A stretch of 64,000 bases of DNA from Strigamia acuminata (GCA_949358305.1 OX442316.1:15686001-15750000), one strand, 5' to 3'; positions 36,473 to 49,059 are shown, counted from the first letter of the stretch. The notes: a model not told the origin generated them from the sequence alone. Program-made: numbers and translations.

Positions 36473-39400
36473 ATGGACGCCCTCGATCGATTGCGTGCAC
36501 AACAGAAAACGTCTAGAGAAGGAGCCAACAGACTGGTCAATACAGTTATAGTAGAATTGGCCGGCGCCGAACCAGAAATCCACGCGTTACGACGATTAAG
36601 GAACCAGTTGATTGCAAAAAGCGCACAACTTACAGCCCTCGACGATCAGATATCGCCGTTAATCGTAACAATCGCGGACTTAGAGGCGGAAGAAGGCGAC
36701 AATGAAGAATATCGTGAAAAGATAACAGATGCTTTAACCGATATCGACATTAAACTAGACGAAGCGTTGCGTCCAGCTGCACCAATCGTGAACCCGGCAG
36801 ATCCGAGTAACCACAGCACTTCAAGCAACTCCGGTGACGTGACGATTAAACTACCGAAGTTAGTAATGCGGAATTTTAGCGGGAATCCAGTCGAATGGTC
36901 GAAGTTTTGGTCAAATTTTGAGCTGAGCGTTCACAACAATAATTCACTTTCCACAAAAGCCAAGTTTGTGTATTTGAATTCAGTGCTCGAAGGCACTGCA
37001 GCGACTGTTGTACACGGACTCAAAATCAGCGACGAAAACTACGAAGCGGCGGTAACTTTGCTCCAGAACAGATTTGGAAAGAAAGAAGTTATCGTTAATG
37101 CCCATATCCAGACGCTAATGAAGTTAGAACCAGTAAAACGAGTTAACGACCTCGTTAAGCTACGGAAGCTCCACGACACATGCGAATTACATGTCCAATG
37201 CCTCAAGAACGAAGAAATCGATATAAATACGTTCGGGATAGTCCTGTGTCCGTTATTGCGAGCTGCCGTACCAGAAGTTATTGCGTTAGATTTCTCGCGC
37301 AAAAACCCAGACAACACTCATGATATGAAATTGTTTATGGATTTCTTCAGAACTGAGCTGGAGTTACGAGAACAACACACCAGCACGTCAATGAGTGATC
37401 CAGTAGAGAAACCAGCAGCTAAGCCGTTTATCGATTACAAGAAATCGACCCGAAACGAAAAGCTAACCTCATCAAGCGCGTTGACGACCAACGTCGCTTC
37501 ATCCAGTTGCGTCTTCTGCGACGATACGAGTCACACAATGGGAGAATGCCCGTTGACAGTGGCTGATCGACTGAAGAATTGTATGAAAGCTCGGAGATGT
37601 TTTCGTTGCCTGGGTACAAAGCACATGGTGCGCAATTGTTCACTAAAAGTAAAATGTGTCAATTGTGAACGGTTCCACCACATATTGTTGTGTGAAGAAC
37701 CGAGCAAGAAGCCAGAAGTTATCCTCACATCGACCGTAACAGCCGCAACAATCACAGCAGACAACACCGACTTGTTTTTGCAGGTGTTGATGACGAATGT
37801 AGAATCGGATTGTAAAACTAAGAAAGTACAATGCCTTTTTGACGGTGGGAGTCACCGCTCATTCATTAGCCAGAAACTAGTACAAGAACTAGATGCCCAA
37901 GTCGTGGGTGAACAGAATATGCAAATCTCATGCTTTGGCGATTCCAGAGCTGAGACAGTACGTCGTCGTCGAGTAAAAGTAACTTTGCGAAATGTTAGCG
38001 ATTCTAACAAGTTTTTCGAAATAGAACTAATCGAAGTTCCGCAGATAACAAGCTCGGTTGCGAAACAGTCCGGTCAGAACGTGCGTGAAATGCTGAAAAG
38101 GCACAAGATTGTGTTGAATATCGACCAGATGTCGACCCAGCAAAGTGAAGTTTCCGTTTTGATTGGCGCAGACCAGTTTTGGCGAATTGTCACCGGCGAA
38201 TCCAAGCGGTTGGATGAAGGATTGATGTGTCTACACACGTCCCTCAGATGGACGATCCACAAAGCGATTAGAAGTCAAAACGAGTTGGATAAACAGCCAG
38301 CGATCCAGATAAACCTCGTACAGTATGAGGACAGACTCGATCATCTCTTGCGTCGGTTTTGGGAGTTAGAAGCTGTGGGCATTTCCCATGAGTCTCTAAC
38401 GAATGCGCAAGACGAAGATAATCAAGCGGTAACGAAATTCAAAGAATCTATCAATTGGACGGGGGAACGATATGAAGTTAGACTGCCCTGGTTGACGGAA
38501 CGGTCAGATTTGGATAGTAATTACCAAGTAGCACTTAAACGACTGTGGAATTTAGTCCGCAAATTTAAGCAGAATCCAGATTTATACCATCGGTACAAGA
38601 AAGTTCTGGACGAACAGAAATTAGCTGGGATCATTGAACCGGCCCCAGAAGTATTCGATCAGAGTGGTTGCTATTACCTCCCGCACCGCCCAGTAATTCG
38701 GGAGCGTCGTAGCACCACAAAGTTGCGTATCGTGTACGACGCTTCATCACATGCGCAAAAGAGTCGGTCTTTGAACGACTGTCTATTCACCGGACCTAAT
38801 CTCCTGCCGCAGTTAATCGATGCCATCTTATTTTTCCGACAATATATTGTGGCTTTGATTGGAGATATCAAACAGGCGTTTCACCAAATTTTGTTAAAAT
38901 TGGCCGATCGAGATGCTGTGAGATTCCTGTGGATTGCAGATGGATGGGATGTAGTGGGACCGATAACATTAGAGATTCTCCGACAAACCAGAGTCTTGTT
39001 TGGAGCGTCAAATTGGCGTCATTGTCCGGGAGTCCAGAATCCCTCGGACCTTCTAACTAGAGGCATAGATGCAGAGACGTTAATTCAAGCAAGAGAGTGG
39101 TGGAATGGACCCGAGTGGCTCGTAAAAAACGAGAGTGCGTGGCCAACTTGTTCGTCAGATGCAGTCGATGAAGAAATCGAAACAGAAGGGTGTTCTGCAG
39201 TTACAGTCACAGTTGCGGAATTGCATTTGATGGAAGAGCCATCAAGATTTGGCAGTTGGAAACGATTAATTCGAATCACCGGGTGGAGGAAAAGATTCTT
39301 CAACAATAGCAGAGGGAAAATTCACAACGGTGATCCTCTAACAGTAGATGAGCTACTGGAGGCCGAGCTTTATTGGATTCGTGTAATTCAACAAGAGAAT

Positions 39401-39634
39401 TATGCGACAGAATTGACATCAATGAATCGTCAGCAAGAGTTTAATCATGACTCCGTTTTAAGCAACGTGTCGTGTTATTTGGATGAGAATGGTTTGATGC
39501 GATTAAATACGAGACTTAAATGGGCTAAGATTGATAAGAAACTGATAAACCCGTATGTTTTGTCTCCGAACCATGCGTTGACCAGTCTTGTGGTCTGGGA
39601 AGCGCACCAGAGTTTTCCATGGAGGACTCGGTGA
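36473..39634 (+). pseudogene. BEL Gag-protease-truncated RT
   Basis: 1053 codons. Gag includes the BEL-typical KLPKLVMRNFSGNPVEWSKF segment and three zinc knuckles starting near residues 346 (CVFCDDTSHTMGEC), 376 (CFRCLGTKHMVRNC) and 395. The protease motif near 457 reads FDGGSHRSF, with Gly where Ser/Thr is usual after Asp. RT starts (RIVYDASSHAQKSRSLND; GDIKQAFHQI near 797) but jumps after about residue 825 to NWRHCPGVQNPSDLLTRG, which belongs to the end of RNase H. RT motifs with the YxDD box and the RNase H core are therefore deleted without closing the frame. The frame ends inside integrase at a frameshift. Gag could still be made. Confidence 0.85.
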
Positions 39635-40010
39635 AACTTTGGCAGAAATCCGACAACGATTTTGGTTGCCAAAGTTGAGAAAAACAGTGAAGAACATTTT
39701 AAGTCGATGTTTTGTGTGCAAGCGAGTACAGGGACGGTTCATACGCCAGACTGAGTCGTCCTTGCCCCCAGATAGAGTTACTCAAACCGAACCTTTCCAA
39801 GTAGTTGGAATCGACTTCGCAGGTCCGCTGTATCAGCGCAGCGGAGAGAAATATTACATAGCTGTATTCACGTGTGCAGTAGTCAGAGCTGTGCACTTGG
39901 AATTAGTATCGAGTATGAATACAGAAAAATTCATTCAGGCTTTGAAAAGGTTTTTTTGCGAGACGAGGTGTCCCAAGTACGATTTACTCCGACAACGCAT
40001 TAACTTTTAA
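39588..40010 (+). pseudogene. BEL integrase fragment 1
   Basis: Continuation of the previous frame after a one-base-type frame change near 39605-39620. It encodes the integrase zinc finger end (CFVCKRVQG) and the start of the catalytic core (VVGIDFAGPLY). It stops at 40010 because of a second frame change near 39960-39990. Confidence 0.8.
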
Positions 40011-40035
40011 GCGTACAGAAAAGGAACTCAGCCTT

Positions 40036-40740
40036 TTGTTAAAAGCAGTGAAAGGTGAAGAAATGCAAGGCTTTCTCACTGAACGAAAAATCAGATGGCG
40101 TTACATAGTCGAACGTGCGCCCTGGTGGGGTGGTTTTTGGGAGCGGATAGTGAAGTCGACTAAGTCGAGTCTGAAGAAAGTTTTAGGGAAATCGTCTCTT
40201 GACTTTGAAGAGTTGACGACGATTCTTGCAGAAGTAGAATCGTGCATTAATTCGCGTCCGCTCTCGTATGTCTACACCGAGGATGAAGACAGTCACCCGT
40301 TGACGCCTGCTCATTTCCTAGTCGGTAGGCGGAGTTGTAATTTGCCGGATCCTAGCCAGCAAACCATCCAGCCATTGTCATCAAATTCCGTTGCTATTCT
40401 GAAGAGATGGAAGTTACGGCAGTTAAAGTTAGGACATTGGTGGTCGCGATGGCAGAGAGAGTATCTCACTGAGTTGCGAGTCCATAGGAAGAATGATAAG
40501 AGTTCTCGTGAAGTGCAGTGCGGTGATGTGGTTTTAATAGAAGAATTAAACCAACCCCGAATGACCTGGAAGGTTGGCAGAGTCGTAGAAGTATTCCACG
40601 GGCGCGACAGGCGAGTACGTGCTTGTGAATTGAAGTTAACAACTGGAAAGAATTTACGACGACCAGTTCAGAGGTTGTGCGTTCTGGAAGCGCACGATGT
40701 AGAAGCAGCGAGTGGCGATACCACTCCGGCCCCAGTGTAA
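40036..40740 (+). pseudogene. BEL integrase C-terminal fragment
   Basis: Resumes in a third frame (the overlap before it reads IYSDNALTF in this frame) and carries the rest of the integrase core and the C-terminal WWSRWQREYL...GDVVLI segment typical of BEL/Pao. Its TAA stop lies within the first bases of the 3' LTR. No clear polypurine tract is seen before the LTR. Confidence 0.8.
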
Positions 40741-41085
40741 AAACTGGGTGTTTTAGAAGCCTCGAGGTCGCACAGAATCGAAGGAATTGGAAGACGTGCC
40801 GTGCAAAGGAGTCGACATCGAAGAGGTGTTTTTTGGTTGAGAAGCGATGACGCGGATTCGTGGAACCGGAAATACGTCAACGTGTCATAATTTGTCATGA
40901 TTTGTCATAATCTTTCTTTTGTCTTTGTTTTTGTAAGTGTGAACCCCGAATAAATTAGTATGATTTTTGATTCGTAACCAGCAGCATGTCTTAATTTTCA
41001 ACAACATTTTCAATCCAGCGCGATCGTAAGTTTTACTCCAGTTTTGGTCGAATATCAGCAAGAATATCTCTTTTGAACTTTCAAA
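40736..41085 (+). repeat. BEL 3' LTR
   Basis: 350 bp, about 98.6% identical by eye to the 5' LTR; followed by the GGGTA duplication at 41086-41090. Confidence 0.9.
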
Positions 41086-41090
41086 GGGTA

Positions 41091-42387
41091 CATTGGATAA
41101 TAATTGGGAGAAAATTTGTTGGAGGGAGGAATAAATTTATTAGGGGAAACTAAAGTTAGGAGAGTGCCATAATTTAATTGGGGGTGTTTAGATTAATTAA
41201 GACATAAAAATAATTTAAAAAAGAAAAATATGCAAAAATGGCTACTCCATAAAAAACAATAATTCACATACCTGTAGTTCTCCATAAAAATCTGAGGTGG
41301 CCCGATTTATGACACCCTGTATATTCCCAATATCATTAAGCTTATGCATTTTCAAATCCATTTTTCCAATTGTATCAACAGATGCATTATTTAAAGTACA
41401 AATAATGCATACTTAATTCCGCAAAATGCTCTACATTTTGAAATGCATCAAGTGAAAAGCAAAACATTGTAAAATATGTATTCGAACCAAAAGCCGGTTA
41501 GGTAAGAATTTAGTATTTTATGTCGGAGCAGTTTTTGATCTTGTTTTTGTTTTCCTCATATAAAATTTTTACAAATTTAAGACTTTTCCTATGTAGTTAA
41601 CTCTGAAAATCGATTTCATGATACAATAATCTAATCCTTCATCATATTGGTTCATTAAATTCAATCTTCTTCAAAATCCATTAAGAAAAAAGTTTGATAA
41701 CCATCATGCTTTTTGCCATCAAACCTGAAGGTGAATTTTAGGCCTAACAAAAGTTCAGGCACAAACAACAAACAAAAAAAAAACCGCTCATTTAGCTGTA
41801 TAGCTAGAAGTGACAACAACTGAATAACACCCTTAATTAGTCCCCAACCTTAATTAAGAGAATTTTTTTTCACTGTTTTTTCTTTGCTCCTGTTGTACAT
41901 TCTATTAAAATTCAACTTGTCATTTCTATTTCTAGTCTAATTAGTCCATTGTCAACTCCAGAATTCTGCAATTATTTTTATTATTCTACCTTCCATGTTG
42001 ATTTAAATCACCTGGGACGAGCAATTAAACAAAAATGGACTTTAAAAGTGAATCTCGATCACTTGACATTAGCACTACACTACGCAGGAGATGATTGTAA
42101 TGGATTTTGCTGGGTGTTCCAACAATTATTCTCTCCACTTTAATTTGCCATAATCTTAATTATCTCAGAAGACTATTAAAACCGCAAACTCCAAAGATAC
42201 CCCCGGTGAGGTCGGTTCATTTCGTCGCTGATCATTTCGTTGCCTCATTCCAAAAACGTTTGCTTGGCTCAGAGACAACTAAACAATTTAGCAGAATTAA
42301 CAATATTTAACAATAAAATTAGTCAAATTTTTTAAAATGAATATAACAATCTAAAATTTCTATTGTTGCTAATTTTTTTTTACATGA
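41091..42387. other. Non-coding spacer with dispersed repeat
   Basis: Contains a possible DNA-transposon end gacaccctgta at 41313-41323. A short dispersed repeat (atgcattatttaaagtacaa region, 41385-41450) is shared with 49192-49260 and, inverted, 10820-10885. No gene. Confidence 0.45.
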
Positions 42388-42395
42388 CTGTAGAC

Positions 42396-42848
42396 TAGGC
42401 CTGTGCAATTACTCTTTGAAGTGAATGCAAATGCAATACTGCAGTTTGGCGATTTTTTTGCGATATATCGCTTAGAATAAGCAGTGTAATCGCAATACCG
42501 CAAGATATCGCAATACCGCAAGATATCGCAATACTGCAAGATATCACAATATCGCAAAATATCGCAATATCACAAAATATCGCAATATCGCAATGTATCG
42601 CAATTTCACGGTTCTCGAGTTACAATATCGATGACCTTGAAAATGACCTCAGAGGTCAAATTGGATGTCATAATTGGATTTCCCCTGACATACTACCCTT
42701 ACAATAATTTTGCTGAATCAACATCTAGAATAGTTTGGGAATTATTTACTGAGAACCAGACTTTCTGACCACCCTGTATATTGCAATATGCGATATTGCA
42801 ATATAAAAATAATCGCATTGCGAAATATCGCAAATTCGCACAGGCCTA
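42396..42848. mobile_element. hAT-type element with internal 18-bp array
   Basis: Ends taggcctgtgc and gcacaggccta, flanked by CTGTAGAC (42388-42395) and CTGTATAC (42849-42856), an 8-bp duplication with one change. Inside, 42480-42610 is a tandem array of an 18-bp unit (atatcgcaataccgcaag) degrading to shorter cgcaat units. A segment at about 42608-42780 ending accaccctgtata looks like a further insertion. Confidence 0.65.
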
Positions 42849-42856
42849 CTGTATAC

Positions 42857-44564
42857 TTATTACATTCGAGTTACAAAACCTTCAGAGTCATGAAAAGAGA
42901 TACAAAAAAGGTCCAAATTGGGTCTGCCAGTAAGGAGCATAAAACTTGCAGGCTAACAAGCTAACAAAAAAAACTCTTTCCCAATTCTTATATATTTCCA
43001 AAATGATTTATTGCATGATCTAAGGGAGATATAAATTCTATCTTTTTTCACCCTCTTCTCCTTCTTTCTCCCTCTCTCTCTCTATATATACAATATATAT
43101 AAAAATATATATAAAACCTAATGATGCTTGGTCGCAATTTTAATCCCCTTGCACTTCTTTTATTTGTACTTTGCTACTTTTTCTTTTCTTTTGCATTCGC
43201 CCAAGAATAAAAGAACAACAGCTGGCCCTCAGCCAATGCAGCTGTTGACTCTTGTCTACCTTATAACTCACTCAAGTTACACCTCAATTGTAATGAGATT
43301 TTCACGAGCTCTTTTAAGGTGTAAATACTAAATACCAGTTGAATTGGCCTAAGTGGGGCGGAATTTTAATTCACTTAATGATTGCACCCTCACTTTAATT
43401 AGTGCTCTTTTCGTCCCTGCAGCAAATTTCTAAGTGATTGCAATTCCACTTCCTTCTTCTCTCTCATTCTCTCACTCTCTCCCTCTCTTCTATTTTTTAT
43501 TTTAAATTGAAGAAGAAAAGCAATTGTATTTTGCCACACGACAACGCAATACTAATGGCACTCGCAATGATTGCATCCAGTTTTGCGCTATCTATTGGCG
43601 ACGAGAAAAAACACTAAAACGGAACTCTGTGCGTCTAAAAAGCGGGAAAGTGCGAGTGGGGAAAAGAAGAGAAAAAGAAATTTCCTGCGGTTTTGTTCAA
43701 ATCTCACGTTGGAAAGAGATTTGCTCATTGGAGCTGATAATTAGGCTCCCTGAATATGCACCTGAATATGTCGAGTTTTGCGAGATAAGCAAAGTGCCGC
43801 CAGACGGCGATATGTATGGGGTGTCTTCGTCTTCTTCGGAAATGAGATTATGGAGCTTTAGTTGAGTCTTTAGGACTTTTTCTCTGTATAATTGGAGCCA
43901 ATGTACGTAGTAATGACTAATGAGATAAAGGTTGGGAGATTAGAAAGTGAAACCAACAATCTTTTAAGACAGTACAAAAAAAAAGATTGTTATAGATTAA
44001 GTTTTTATTTGTTTTCGTAACGCTTGATGCAGCTAAGACACAAGTAGTCTATCATGTGCGTGTCCTCTTAATCCCTTTGATGAATCTTTAAACAGTTATT
44101 AATAAGGTAACGTCTGCTGTACTCTGTTTCAGGAAACTTACGACAAACTATCATTGGTTGGGCACATCACAAGCTCAAGAATACATAGAACTTGATCATG
44201 TGATCCTTTTTAACCAATAAGAAAAGGCTCAATTTCAAAATAACTGTTGAATACTCACTAAAATATTTGTATAATGCATTATTAACCACTTACGGTACAA
44301 ATTCCGACGTGAACGTATTATTTTCAAGGCACGCTGTGATTAGTTGAGAGCTGACGATGGCGCTTCGTTTCGTCAATGTAAGTTTTCTCGAATCAATGTA
44401 TTTCGAGGTTTTAGCTTCTTTTTTCATAACCTTGACCCCCCCCCCCAGACCTAACCTTATCTGTTATTAGCAATGTAGACAGAACAGAGTTTTTCATCAA
44501 TGTAATTCAATGCATCTCTCAACCAATCATAGCACGCGTTGAAAACGATACGCTCACGTCAGTC
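42857..44564. other. Non-coding spacer with microsatellites
   Basis: CT-rich and AT-dinucleotide microsatellites lie at 43060-43115 and CT-rich DNA at 43445-43495. C10 run near 44440. No gene was supported; the 113-codon frame at 43524 lacks an ATG. Confidence 0.45.
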
Positions 44565-45110
44565 TATACTCTAAACTGATACAACGTTGACCTAACTGGC
44601 GTAGTGACACAAAAAGTAGCCCATAACACCAGAATTGTAATCGAACTCCAGACATTGTAATCGATTTTCAACACGTTTCATTGTGAAAGATGATGCTCGG
44701 ACACAGGGGCGGATCTAGCTTTTCGGGGGCCCGGGGCTTGAGGTTTTTTCGGGGCCCCTTTCTCAAAACTTTTAATAGCAACCTTTCTTCTTTTTTCTTT
44801 TTTTTAGCGACCTTCTTTTTGGGGGGCCCGGGGCTCAAGCCCCAATAGCCCTGGTGCTAGATCCGCCCCTGCTCGGACACTATGCTAACACTTTTTGATT
44901 GAATAAAAACAAGCAAAACAGCAAGTTTAGCAAATTAAAAAAAAAAAAAACATTTTATTACCAAATTTATCATTCTAATCACTTTTTACACTAAAATTCA
45001 TTGAAAATAAACAGAACTACTTTTTCGCATAGTAGAACACAGTCCACAGTTAGGCGCAATCCGGCTCAACCAATTGTAAATAAGTCAACGTTGTATCAGT
45101 TTAGAGTATA
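44565..45110. mobile_element. MITE with TATACTC...GAGTATA ends, copy 1
   Basis: Inverted repeats of about 31 bp (tatactctaaactgatacaa ... ttgtatcagtttagagtata). An hAT MITE is nested at 44704-44871. A shorter copy of the family is at 46020-46246. The flanking duplication may be TA. Confidence 0.6.
44704..44871. mobile_element. hAT-type MITE, 168 bp, nested
   Basis: Ends caggggcggatctagc and gctagatccgcccctg, flanked by a perfect 8-bp duplication CTCGGACA (44696-44703 and 44872-44879). The interior holds ggggcccggggct runs that are themselves palindromic. It is inserted into the TATACTC family element. Confidence 0.88.
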
Positions 45111-46019
45111 CCTGGTTATTGTCAATCAACGTCCTCTTGTGGCGAATAGGTGCGTTTTTAGAACTAATTTTCTATAATTCAATAGCCAACGGTAGTTTGT
45201 CACAAGTTTTATGAAACAAAGTATGTGAGAAAATAACACAGCATTCTATCCAAGATCAGCCAATACCGACATTGCAAGGAGGACCAACGCGTGCTATTGA
45301 TTCTTTTGACTGAAAACAATCAATCGCACGCATGTGCCTTTGCATCATTCCACATGTGTCTTCAGAATAAGAGCTGCCAACTTTGCCAGCTCTCAATTAA
45401 TAAATATTTGATAGGACCAAATTAATTTCCACCACTGAACTTTGTTCCAGCCATAAACAAAACGAGATAATGAAAGGCAAGTGGGAAAATGGGTTGCTGA
45501 ATTTGTTCTCTGGAGTGCAGTTTCCATTGTAATATTGCAACGAGAGAGGTGACCATGTCGTTAGTTCTTATTCACTCGAATGAAGATTGGTTGGTCATAA
45601 GAGCAATAGACATGCTCCGCAACGATATTTGCACTGGCTTTTGTTCATTTTATCTATACTATCTTCTTCGTGCAAGTATATTTAGAAACCTTTACCACTT
45701 AATCAAGAAGAGAAAGACCTTCCCCGTTCGGTTCACGTATTGACTGTGTACAAACTGAAGAGAATAAAGATGCCTTCCAATTTATCCTTTGCTCTCAGCA
45801 TCCTTCTGCTCGTGATTAAAAGGGAAAATCTGGTGCGGTGTATAAAGGAAAACAGATTGCAACCAGGATTGATTAGAAGTACAGGCTTGTGCTACTCAAC
45901 TGATTCAGATGTTGCATGCACAAGCCCAGCATAGAAATGTATACACTTCAAAACAATTTTTTTTCCACACTTTGAGACTCGAACGAGTCCAAGCATGTCG
46001 TGGTTACAAAAGGGCAACC
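45111..46019. other. Non-coding spacer
   Basis: No gene or recognisable repeat. Confidence 0.4.
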
Positions 46020-46246
46020 TATACTCAAAACCACCACAAAGTTGACCTATTTCAGCCGGTTTAAGCCTAAATGTGTACTGTGTTCTACTACGCGCAAAAG
46101 TAGTTCTGTGTCAAAGCATCACCTTTGACAATGTTGGTAATCGATTACAATGTCTGGAGTTCAATAACAATTCTGGTGTTTTGGGCTACTTTTTTTGTGC
46201 CACTACACCAGTGAAATAGGTCAACGTTGTGGTGGTTTTGAGTATA
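46020..46246. mobile_element. MITE with TATACTC...GAGTATA ends, copy 2
   Basis: Ends tatactcaaaaccaccacaa and ttgtggtggttttgagtata form inverted repeats continuing into gttgaccta/taggtcaac. Shares the atcgattacaatgtctggag interior with copy 1. Confidence 0.65.
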
Positions 46247-46380
46247 CAGTTTGCGCCCGGTATCTTAATGCCAAATTCATACTGCGAAGCCCACTCTGCG
46301 CAGTTGATTTCTTAATTCCGCTCGATATTTAGCAGCGTTTAGCCTATAACTTCTAGCAGAAAATAATAACAAAACGTTAA

Positions 46381-47012
46381 GCTAGGTTCACACTTGTGTT
46401 CACACAAGACGCAACGTAAGAAAACTGATGCAGCGCAAGCTGCTTGCGTCCAAAAATTCTTGACGTTGACGCCAATTCCTGCTTCAACTCCAAGTTGAAG
46501 TAAGCGACGAAACGCAAGAAAAGGTCTTGCAACCAACCAATCACGATCGACTCCAACTCTCGTTGATTCACGTCTGGTTGGCGAGACTTTTTCCACATGC
46601 AAACAGGCCGCCATTTTCAGATTCTGGAACTAGTTCTACAACTAGATCCAATTCCAGGTTTCATTAAAACCCATCTGATTGGCCAGATGCAACATCAATT
46701 GTTTCAGCTCTGTTCACACGTGCCCTAAAGTTTGAACAGTAATTTTTTCTTGCGTTGCATTGCGTCTAGTATGAACACAAGTTTGAACCTAAACTCGATT
46801 CCAAAAAGTACTTGAAATACTCCCATTGGTTGGTTGGTCTCTAGTTCAGTTGTGTATTGAATATGATGTTGTTTTCAGATTCCAGTAGACTTTCAAAATC
46901 TTCGCACACGTCTACTGGAATCTGAGAACAGCATCATATTCAATACACAACTGAACTAGAGACCAACCAACCAATGGGAGTATTTCAAGTACTTTTTGGA
47001 ATAGAGTTTAGC
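46381..47012. mobile_element. TTAA-flanked MITE (GCTAGGTTNACA family), copy 2
   Basis: Left end gctaggttcacacttgtg after TTAA (46377-46380). Its right end is split: ...gaaccta is followed by a 217-bp hairpin insertion, then the last bases gc and TTAA (47013-47016). It lacks the PIF/Harbinger insertion found in copy 1, keeping the empty site TAA at 46501-46503. Confidence 0.65.
46792..47008. mobile_element. Nearly perfect 99-bp-arm fold-back element
   Basis: Arms 46792-46890 and 46910-47008 are reverse complements with only three mismatches, two of which would be G-U pairs in a plus-strand RNA; the loop is 19 nt. The insertion is flanked by TA (46790-46791 and 47009-47010), which fits a Tc1/mariner-type fold-back MITE. 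A transcript would form a long hairpin able to feed small-RNA processing. Confidence 0.8.
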
Positions 47013-47259
47013 TTAACGTACACATATAGCTCCCAACATCCAGCAACATTCATGGTTTGAAAACAACTTTGATGGTCTTTACATTCAGCAAACAGGGGAT
47101 CTGGTACCGGTACTGTACCGCAGCCTGTACTGAGGTACCTTTGCGCGAGTCCTGTACCGGGACCGCGGTAATTTGCCTGACTTGTACTTGTACCGCGGTA
47201 CTTTGGCCGCCCGGTAGTACCGGTTTCGAATTTTTGCGGTACATCTCGCGGTACACGAG

Positions 47260-47316
47260 AAAACGCGAGAAAACACAAGATTCTCGTGACGAGAATCTTG
47301 TGTTTTCTCGCGTTTT
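47260..47316. repeat. Perfect 28-bp-arm palindrome
   Basis: Arms 47260-47287 and 47289-47316 are exact reverse complements around a single central G, so the DNA could extrude a cruciform. It sits at the end of a region (47095-47250) unusually rich in ggtacc/ccggta words. Confidence 0.85.
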
Positions 47317-48515
47317 TCACTTTAAAGTTGTTAGTGTTATTAAATATTAATGTTGATTTGTAAATTGTAATATGTTTTGCTCATAAATTAAAGTTAAGTC
47401 TTATTTTAACTAAAATTATAGTTTTCATTTTTTGGTTATGCGCAGGGTCCAAACAAATGAGCACCGGGGGGGTCGGGGGATCGGGGCCAAAAAATAAATA
47501 ACTGCCCAGGCCACAATTTGAAGCTTTACAATACATTTTATTTTATTCCTTTAAGTATTGACAATTTATGGCCAAAATTCAAGTTAATTTTCAAAAAATA
47601 ACAATTGGCTCATTGCACGGTCTTCCGTCAAAACTACAAACTACTATCACAAGTTAAAGTTTTCGGCTTTTAAACACGCAATTTGTTCCCCTATTCTAAG
47701 CTTTTGGACCATCACTGGGTTTCATCTTTTCTGCACAGACCTCGACCCTTTTATGGCTGAAGCAAGCAGTGGAATAAATGGAGAGTTTTAAGGCGGCCCC
47801 GAAGAGTCTGAAAAAACGTTGCCAAATTGCGATTCTAATGAATATTCTTCAAGAGATTGCGATAAACATTTGTTGTATATGTAAACACGTTGCGCAGCTT
47901 GTGGCCAAAGATTATTTTCGAATTATTTGGGCTGTGGCTGCCTGGTGGAACAAAGTTATGTATGCAAAGCAAAATAAAGTGTTTTCGCTGTACACAGATT
48001 GTGTAATTTGATCACAGTAATTACGAGTTTGTTTATGGCGTTCTTTGCATATTTCCAAGCGCCAGACAAGAAGTTGAATGCCATTTTTTATATTTCGTTT
48101 TTCTTTATCGTAGAGTGGGAAATGTTGTGGAAATTACTGTTTCTTAGTAAAAGGCCTTCACTAAAATGTGAAGTTTCAGGAACAGCTAAAACTTAGTGAC
48201 CCATTTTTTTCCCCCTCTGCAACTTCCTTTGGACAAATGAAAAATCACTTTTTTTTTTATTTACTTGTAATAAAACATACAATAAAATGGAGGAAAAAAA
48301 ATTGAAGGCGAAATAATTTTTTTGCACAAAACTTTTCGAAAACTTTCCACGGATTATGTTGTTTGCAATTTTTTGCAATTGTATTATAAAATGTGTTAGA
48401 AATAAGCACTAAAATAGTGCCATTTGCTCTATTACATATTTTTGTTAAAGATTTATTTTATCAATAATACATTGTGAATAATTAACCTGATATCGTGTAT
48501 GATTTGTTCTTTATT
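47317..48515. other. Non-coding spacer
   Basis: No gene recognised. Short frames at 47778-48196 include hydrophobic stretches but lack conserved features. Confidence 0.4.
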
Positions 48516-49059
48516 TAGACCCCGGATATATATGCAAAATAAATTTTGTTATATGCGCATATAATATGCACCAAAAATTCCAATATATGAAAAAAGAAAT
48601 TGAAATATGCAAAATAAAAAAATTTATTCGAGTGAAATCAGGTGTTAAATAACAACTTAATGCCATTTCAAAGTGTTCTTGATGTAAATGAACGAAAATT
48701 AGTAATTATAATTCATTTTTTTCTATTTTTTTATTTGTATATTTGTTTGTATCTTAAAACTTTTTCCAGACACTAATTTAGCGACTTCCCCTGGTGTCTG
48801 TTGTTGGCGAAATCCTCAGTTTTCCGAACATAAGCATACGTACATGATACGTGTCTTAAAAAAAAGGCAAAAAAGATGGATCGTACATGTTACTTATCGT
48901 TAAAAAGAGACATAAATAGCCGTTTTTTCCCGGAAAAATAGCAATATATGCATTTATTTTCCGATTTTCGGAAAATATGCAATTTAAGCCAATTTCGGCT
49001 ATATATGCAATATACATATATGCAATGAAGCATGCATTTATGCATTTATCGGGGGTCTA
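48516..49059. mobile_element. AT-rich MITE with TAGACCCC ends
   Basis: Ends tagaccccggatatatatgc and gcatttatcgggggtcta are inverted repeats. The interior repeats atatgca words. The flanks share tttatt on both sides, a possible target duplication. Confidence 0.6.

Larger units (their letters stand above)
35928..41085 (+). mobile_element. Defective BEL/Pao retrotransposon
   Basis: 5158 bp with 350-bp LTRs, a GGGTA duplication and a tRNA-Phe primer site. The Gag-protease-early RT frame is open, but a large internal deletion removes the RT catalytic core and most of RNase H, and the integrase part is broken by two frame changes. LTRs differ at about five positions (roughly 1.4%), so it is older than the two neighbouring intact elements and is non-autonomous. 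Confidence 0.9.
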
